Below are positions 6,726 to 9,872 of a stretch of DNA of 9,872 nt, in pieces. Location of the stretch: positions 1 to 9,872 of the forward strand of contig JBGVLA010000100.1 of assembly GCA_045124015.1 (NCBI GenBank). The letters run 5' to 3'. Origin of the DNA: QALR01 sp045124015 (GTDB lineage: Bacteria > Bacillota > Clostridia > Oscillospirales > CAG-272). Every line of letters starts with the position of its first letter. Position 1 is the first letter of the stretch. A model generated the notes under the pieces. That model saw only the letters and a list, made by a program, of their open reading frames with translations, had not been told where the DNA came from and searched no databases. The translations under genes were made by a program, and so were the position numbers.

Positions 6726-7697
6726 TTAAGAAATATCTAATTCTATATCGCCCGTATCGGTTTGGATCTCGCATATACCGCCTACAGTCGTTTTGGGAAC
6801 ATCCACGTTTCCCGTATCGGTATGGACAATAAACACTTTATCCGAAAGCAGGCTGCCCGTAACGTCTCCTGTATCCGTTTTGACCAAAATTCCCGAAGCA
6901 TCTGCACCGTCAAACTTCACATCACCGGTGCTTCTCTCAATAGAAAGCTTTTCCGTGGCGATCACATGTTGCAAAGAAATATCCCCCGTTCTTCCGCTTG
7001 AGATCACGCTTTTACACTTGGTATCGATCAAAAATGCGTCTCCTGTGGATACGTCGACCGTAACATCCCCCTCGCAGTTCACATTCGAAACGGTGATCTT
7101 GCCTGTGGAAACCGTAAGGTCAAGTGAACCGACAGATGTATTCTCTATACAGATATCCCCTGTACTGGTTTTTACCTTTATCATCTCAGAAGCAGATGCA
7201 CAAAAATGAGCGGTTCCTGTGCTTAAAGAAATATCAACGTCCTGAAACATGAAATCATTCGATATTTTCACATCTCCGGTATCTCCATGGATGATCAGAT
7301 TTGTATATTCCGTTTTCGGAAGATAGACCGTTATCTTGGGCGAACCAAAGTTTAATCCGATATATCCGATAAAGCCCTGCACAGAGCTTTTGTCCATCAT
7401 TTCTACGGTGAGTGTGCCATCTTCCACGGTAACAGAATGCTTTGCATTTGCTTCCTCCAGACACTCCACCCTGCAATTTCCATCATCGGAAAGCACAAAG
7501 GTAATATCCGCTGTATCTGTATTCATGGAAATGCCATCCAATGCGTCTTTGATTTCATACGTATTGGTTTCATATGTAACGGTTGCCAGCCCCATAAAAT
7601 CCCAGTTGAGCGTTGTCATCACACCCGCAAAGAGGACACAGCCGATCAACACAAGAAAAGCCGCTATCATAAGCCATACTTTTGTCCTCGTTCTCAT
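6726..7697 (-). CDS. DUF4097-family membrane-anchored beta-repeat protein
   Basis: This is a 323-residue protein with one N-terminal membrane helix (about 7-26), preceded by Arg and Lys so that the rest should lie outside the membrane. It contains an IGC sequence, but hydrophobic residues continue past the Cys, so a plain anchor is more likely than a lipoprotein. The exported part is almost all beta-strand. From residue 140 to 316 there are ten Thr-Gly turns spaced 19-20 residues apart, mostly (S/D)TGD, as expected of a DUF4097 right-handed beta ladder. Relatives include YvlB of B. subtilis and the C-terminal part of enterococcal LiaX, both tied to envelope stress. AAGGAGG (7705-7711) lies 7 nt before the start, and the start codon overlaps the DUF1700 stop as TAATG. 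It is the last gene of the operon. The exact ligand is unknown. Confidence 0.9.
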   Translation of the reverse strand: MRTRTKVWLMIAAFLVLIGCVLFAGVMTTLNWDFMGLATVTYETNTYEIKDALDGISMNTDTADITFVLSDDGNCRVECLEEANAKHSVTVEDGTLTVEMMDKSSVQGFIGYIGLNFGSPKITVYLPKTEYTNLIIHGDTGDVKISNDFMFQDVDISLSTGTAHFCASASEMIKVKTSTGDICIENTSVGSLDLTVSTGKITVSNVNCEGDVTVDVSTGDAFLIDTKCKSVISSGRTGDISLQHVIATEKLSIERSTGDVKFDGADASGILVKTDTGDVTGSLLSDKVFIVHTDTGNVDVPKTTVGGICEIQTDTGDIELDIS

Positions 7698-8296
7698 TAC
7701 ACTGCCTCCTTCTCAATAAAGCAATTTTTGATCCATATTGCCATCTTCTTTGTCAACATCAAAATTCCCTTCGTTGCTGCCTTGCATCCGTAAAACATAA
7801 AGATCGAAAGCCCTGCACAAACCATACCTACGGAAAGCATCGCAACACCCGAAGCACCACTGCCGCCCACGATGAAAACGACACACGACGATGTACCACC
7901 AACAAAACAGACGGCAAACGAGAAAAAGACTGCCCACAGGGAGATGATCACAGCCCACAAGGAGATGTAAAGTGAAAGAACGACGGCGAATGCGGCGATC
8001 GCCAAGGAGAGCCATATAGGAGAGCCAAGAGCCAAAAGCACGATCTCTCCCACACGCAGGCGTCTTTTGGGTTTCATCCTTTCCTTGGCGATCTTTGTAA
8101 GAGGCGTTTCTGCCACGACTTGCTTAACGATTTCCTCAACGGAGCCTACTGCCGAAACCGCAGCCTCCTCCGAAAGACCTTCTTCCATCTGATCTTCGAT
8201 CATTTCACTGTAAAACGTCAAGCGCTCTTCAATATCATCCTTTGGCAATCCGGATAAACCTTTACGCAGCTGCGCAAGAAAATCTTGTTTACTCAT
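7697..8296 (-). CDS. DUF1700 (HAAS-type) membrane protein
   Basis: The 199-residue protein has a soluble helical N-terminus of about 75 residues beginning MSKQDFLAQLRKGLSGLP, with the ERLTFYSEMIEDQMEEGLSEEAAV segment typical of DUF1700. The remainder is rich in hydrophobic stretches (about 80-190), probably four membrane helices. Such proteins are almost always encoded next to PadR-family regulators, and the N-terminal domain is thought to act in signalling with them. I place the start at 8296 because AAGGAGG (8306-8312) is 9 nt upstream; an in-frame ATG at 8305 abuts that site with no spacing and cannot use it. The start lies 8 nt inside the PadR gene, and the stop overlaps the DUF4097 start by one base. 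Coupled translation of all three is likely. The molecular function is unproven. Confidence 0.9.
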   Translation of the reverse strand: MSKQDFLAQLRKGLSGLPKDDIEERLTFYSEMIEDQMEEGLSEEAAVSAVGSVEEIVKQVVAETPLTKIAKERMKPKRRLRVGEIVLLALGSPIWLSLAIAAFAVVLSLYISLWAVIISLWAVFFSFAVCFVGGTSSCVVFIVGGSGASGVAMLSVGMVCAGLSIFMFYGCKAATKGILMLTKKMAIWIKNCFIEKEAV

Positions 8297-8609
8297 TGCC
8301 ACCATCCTCCTTCGTTACAAATCGATATACGGATAAGATCTCTTTCCAATCGACCTTGAAATCTTCAATGCGCTGAAGCCCTTCTTCGGTAATATGGTAA
8401 TACTTTCGAAGTCTGCCGCCGTGTTCTGCAGTGCGAACGGTCAGCATATTGGCACCTTCTAAGCGCTTCAGAATGGTATATAAGGTCGATTCGGAAAGTT
8501 CAATATACGGTTTCATATCTTTTATGATCTTATACCCATATGAATCCTCGCTCTTGATCGCCGCTAAAACGCAGACATCCAAGAGACCTCGTTTCAATTG
8601 AATATCCAT
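8289..8609 (-). CDS. PadR-family transcriptional regulator
   Basis: This 106-residue protein is a small PadR-type winged-helix repressor. The N-terminus MDIQLKRGLLDVCVLAAI leads into helix YGYKIIKDM, the recognition-helix region SESTLYTILKRLE (39-51) and the wing around GGRLRKYYHITEEG (64-77), followed by a short C-terminal helix for dimerisation. Many relatives have LYP rather than LYT in the recognition helix; this is a tolerated variant as far as I know. AGGAGG (8616-8621) stands 6 nt before the start. It is the first gene of the operon and overlaps DUF1700 by 8 nt. The two inverted repeats in its promoter are the natural candidate operators, so autorepression is likely. PadR proteins of this class respond to envelope-acting or phenolic compounds in other species; the signal here is unknown. 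Confidence 0.93.
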   Translation of the reverse strand: MDIQLKRGLLDVCVLAAIKSEDSYGYKIIKDMKPYIELSESTLYTILKRLEGANMLTVRTAEHGGRLRKYYHITEEGLQRIEDFKVDWKEILSVYRFVTKEDGGNE

Positions 8610-8623
8610 ACCATACCTCCTAT

Positions 8624-8644
8624 CGTGTTATACATCATATCACG
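8624..8644. promoter_or_regulatory. Imperfect inverted repeat over the padR-operon -10 box
   Basis: CGTGTTAT-ACATC-ATATCACG has 8-bp arms that match at seven positions, with a 5-bp centre. It covers the -10 box. Its centre (8634) lies 22 bp from the centre of the upstream repeat, about two turns of the helix. Confidence 0.5.
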
Positions 8645-8662
8645 AAGTATTGATTTTGTCAA
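8634..8662 (-). promoter_or_regulatory. Promoter of the PadR-DUF1700-DUF4097 operon
   Basis: On the minus strand a perfect TTGACA -35 box (8657-8662) is followed by a 17-bp spacer and a TATGAT -10 box (8634-8639). This is close to consensus, so the promoter should be strong unless repressed. It lies directly downstream of the lipoprotein terminator. Confidence 0.85.
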
Positions 8663-8665
8663 TAC
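8647..8665. promoter_or_regulatory. Perfect inverted repeat over the padR-operon -35 box
   Basis: GTATTGA-TTTTG-TCAATAC has perfect 7-bp arms and a 5-bp centre and fully contains the -35 box. A dimeric protein bound here would block RNA polymerase. PadR is the obvious candidate. Confidence 0.6.
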
Positions 8666-8674
8666 CTCTTGCAC

Positions 8675-8705
8675 AAAAAAACCACAGCAGACGACACTGC
8701 TGTGG
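8675..8705 (-). terminator. Rho-independent terminator of the lipoprotein gene
   Basis: Read on the minus strand, a perfect 9-bp CCACAGCAG-type stem (8697-8705 with 8682-8690) with a 6-nt loop is followed by a run of seven Ts. It lies 48 nt after the lipoprotein stop codon and just before the padR promoter, insulating the two units. Confidence 0.88.
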
Positions 8706-8752
8706 CTGAAAATACTTTATGATCTGCGCTCAATGCGATGGATTTTTTCGTT

Positions 8753-9655
8753 TTATTTCAAATAAAGGCTCGTATCCTCGTTGATCACCATGCCATCCGA
8801 GAAAGCTTTGGTGCAATCGCGGTCAAGATATACGTTTTGATAATTGCCGTACCAATAGAAATAAAGCATATTGCCCTTGGGCATGGTATACGTATCCGTA
8901 TGCTCGTCGGCAGTACCCATACCGCTGACAACGCTGATGGTGCAAAGCGAAGCATTCTCGTTTCGCTCATTCAAAATCTTCTGTGCCATTTCGGGTCGCT
9001 TCGCATTGTATTCTACCGTACAGGTATAGCCGGAATCCTTCGTACCGTCTTCCTTATAGTAAGATTCCGTAATGCTCGTAAAATGCAAGGTGTCCGCATC
9101 CACGGTGTATTCCGTCATATAATAATCCTTAATGGTATCTGCCTCCGCAACGTAACCAAGGTCAACAAGGTCAACGATCGTAAGCTTTGTCTGATATGTG
9201 AGAGCGTCTCCCTGTTCCGTTACCTTCACCAAGCGCTCCAAAGCCATGATATCCGGATTCACGAGCATATTTTCATACTGAGAAAAATCGATCTCGCCGC
9301 CCGCGTAGAGAACGGAATATCCTTTTTCGCCTTCTCTGCCCTCTTGATAGTCCGCAGTCGTTACTTCATGATAAGCGTCGTATGTCTCGCCATCTGTGTC
9401 CACATACGCATCCACCCAATAGTAGCCGAGATCTTCGTCTACATAATAACCGAATTTCATACCGCTGATATCCTCAAAGGTTATGAGAACGCTGTCATAA
9501 ACCTCCAAAAGCTTTTTTGTGGCATTTGCCTGTGCAATTTCAGAAAGCGTCGCTTTGTCCTTGGCTGCCTGTCCGCAGGATACGAAAAGCGAAAGCATCA
9601 TCAAAGCAGAAAGCACTACACAAAATATTTTTTTCATTTTGAACTTCATAAACAT
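8753..9655 (-). CDS. Predicted lipoprotein of unknown function
   Basis: This 300-residue protein starts with a basic segment and a hydrophobic stretch (about 9-26) ending in LFVSC, a usable lipobox with Cys27 as the lipidated residue, so it should be anchored to the outer face of the membrane. The mature part is acidic and rich in Tyr and Asp, with alternating beta-strand patterns such as GYYVDEDLGYYWVDAYVDTD. The last 45 or so residues (TMPKGNMLYFYWYGNYQN to INEDTSLYLK) recall an InlB-type beta-grasp repeat unit ending in a LYxK strand. The middle could be a LolA-like beta sheet, but this is a weak guess. I do not recognise a named family. AAAGGAG (9661-9667) is 5 nt before this start; Met3 at 9649 has an 11-nt gap and is a possible alternative. 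It has its own promoter and terminator, so it is monocistronic. Confidence 0.85.
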   Translation of the reverse strand: MFMKFKMKKIFCVVLSALMMLSLFVSCGQAAKDKATLSEIAQANATKKLLEVYDSVLITFEDISGMKFGYYVDEDLGYYWVDAYVDTDGETYDAYHEVTTADYQEGREGEKGYSVLYAGGEIDFSQYENMLVNPDIMALERLVKVTEQGDALTYQTKLTIVDLVDLGYVAEADTIKDYYMTEYTVDADTLHFTSITESYYKEDGTKDSGYTCTVEYNAKRPEMAQKILNERNENASLCTISVVSGMGTADEHTDTYTMPKGNMLYFYWYGNYQNVYLDRDCTKAFSDGMVINEDTSLYLK

Positions 9656-9688
9656 TCACACTCCTTTTCTTCTTCGTGAAATATGATT

Positions 9689-9717
9689 ATTTTATCACAA
9701 TATCGAAAAAAATGCAA
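9689..9717 (-). promoter_or_regulatory. Promoter of the lipoprotein gene
   Basis: On the minus strand TTGCAT (9712-9717), a 17-bp spacer and TAAAAT (9689-9694) form a sigma-A-like promoter; TGA directly before the -10 box gives an extended -10. The start is expected near 9682, about 27 nt before the start codon. Confidence 0.65.
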
Positions 9718-9871
9718 GAAGAATCCAAGTTCTGCATGCCAAAACCGCAAAACGCACAAAATCGTTTCTCTCACTTTGTCTATTTTCACGATTCAAGACA
9801 TGGAAGCCGCTTCCCTTCCCGTGTTCATGTTGCAAATCAACGAAAGTTTTTATTGGATCTTCATCGAGTAA
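9695..9871 (-). other. Open frame entering from the right edge, coding status unclear
   Basis: A minus-strand frame is open for 58 codons from the window edge to a TGA at 9695-9697. Its last residues read FAVLACRTWILLAFFSIL, after a charged stretch with HEHGKGSGFHV and NRQSERNDF. If real it is the C-terminus of a gene extending beyond the window, but its end overlaps the lipoprotein promoter and the sequence matches no family I know. It could be chance, or part of an intergenic repeat. The plus strand of the same stretch shows no gene with a ribosome site. Confidence 0.2.
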
Positions 9872-9872
9872 G

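Noticed and set aside
7630..7640. Lipobox-like IGC in the DUF4097 protein
   Set aside because: The hydrophobic helix continues beyond the Cys, so the segment looks like a simple membrane anchor.
1548..8705. Shared GCTGTGG/CCACAGC core in the hairpins at 1548-1573 and 8682-8705
   Set aside because: The common part is only about 7-8 bp, loops and flanks differ, and GC-rich terminator stems often share short cores; not evidence of a dispersed repeat.
8738..9679. 313-codon plus-strand open frame opposite the lipoprotein gene
   Set aside because: The minus strand has a signal peptide with lipobox, ribosome site, promoter and terminator; the plus strand has none of these and would begin within the terminator-proximal region.
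9683..9871. 62-codon plus-strand open frame at the right edge
   Set aside because: No ribosome site precedes it, it overlaps the lipoprotein promoter, and its composition looks random.

Overview
The window looks like ordinary chromosome from a low- to mid-GC Firmicute, most likely a gut-type Clostridia lineage. The reasons are strong AGGAGG-type ribosome binding sites, near-consensus sigma-A promoters with 17-bp spacers, a clostridial-type PurA, NAD-dependent DNA ligase, Obg, and a PadR/DUF1700/DUF4097 operon. No tRNA, rRNA, CRISPR array, transposase or phage gene is visible. Genus cannot be decided from this sequence.

Left part (1-2352, plus strand): an AT-rich leader with a strong promoter, purA (AMP synthesis), then a FabG-like short-chain dehydrogenase whose active-site segment resembles the EF-P 5-aminopentanone reductase (YmfI) type. 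A perfect 11-bp hairpin sits between the two genes, and a clear terminator follows the second.

Middle (2412-6717): a small minus-strand DUF3006 gene is divergent from a plus-strand DNA and GTPase cluster. That cluster is ligA, a FlaR-like P-loop nucleotide-kinase-fold protein translationally coupled to it, and obgE, which has its own promoter inside the end of the preceding gene. A long hairpin at 6672-6717 closes the cluster and also separates it from the convergent minus-strand operon.

Right part (6726-9872, minus strand): a tight three-gene operon, read right to left as PadR regulator, DUF1700 membrane protein and DUF4097 membrane-anchored beta-repeat protein, with overlapping stop and start codons. 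Its promoter is nearly consensus and carries two inverted repeats about 22 bp apart, which suggests autoregulation. The DUF4097 protein has ten Thr-Gly turns at a regular 19-20 residue period. The module is plausibly an envelope-stress or surface-sensing unit. Upstream of it, and insulated by a terminator, is a monocistronic lipoprotein gene of unknown function with its own promoter. The last 180 bases hold a minus-strand open frame running off the edge; its status is unclear.

I did not find a clearly new system. The most unusual points are the PadR operator architecture with the periodic surface protein, the candidate EF-P modification reductase with a hairpin directly before its start codon, and the orphan lipoprotein.
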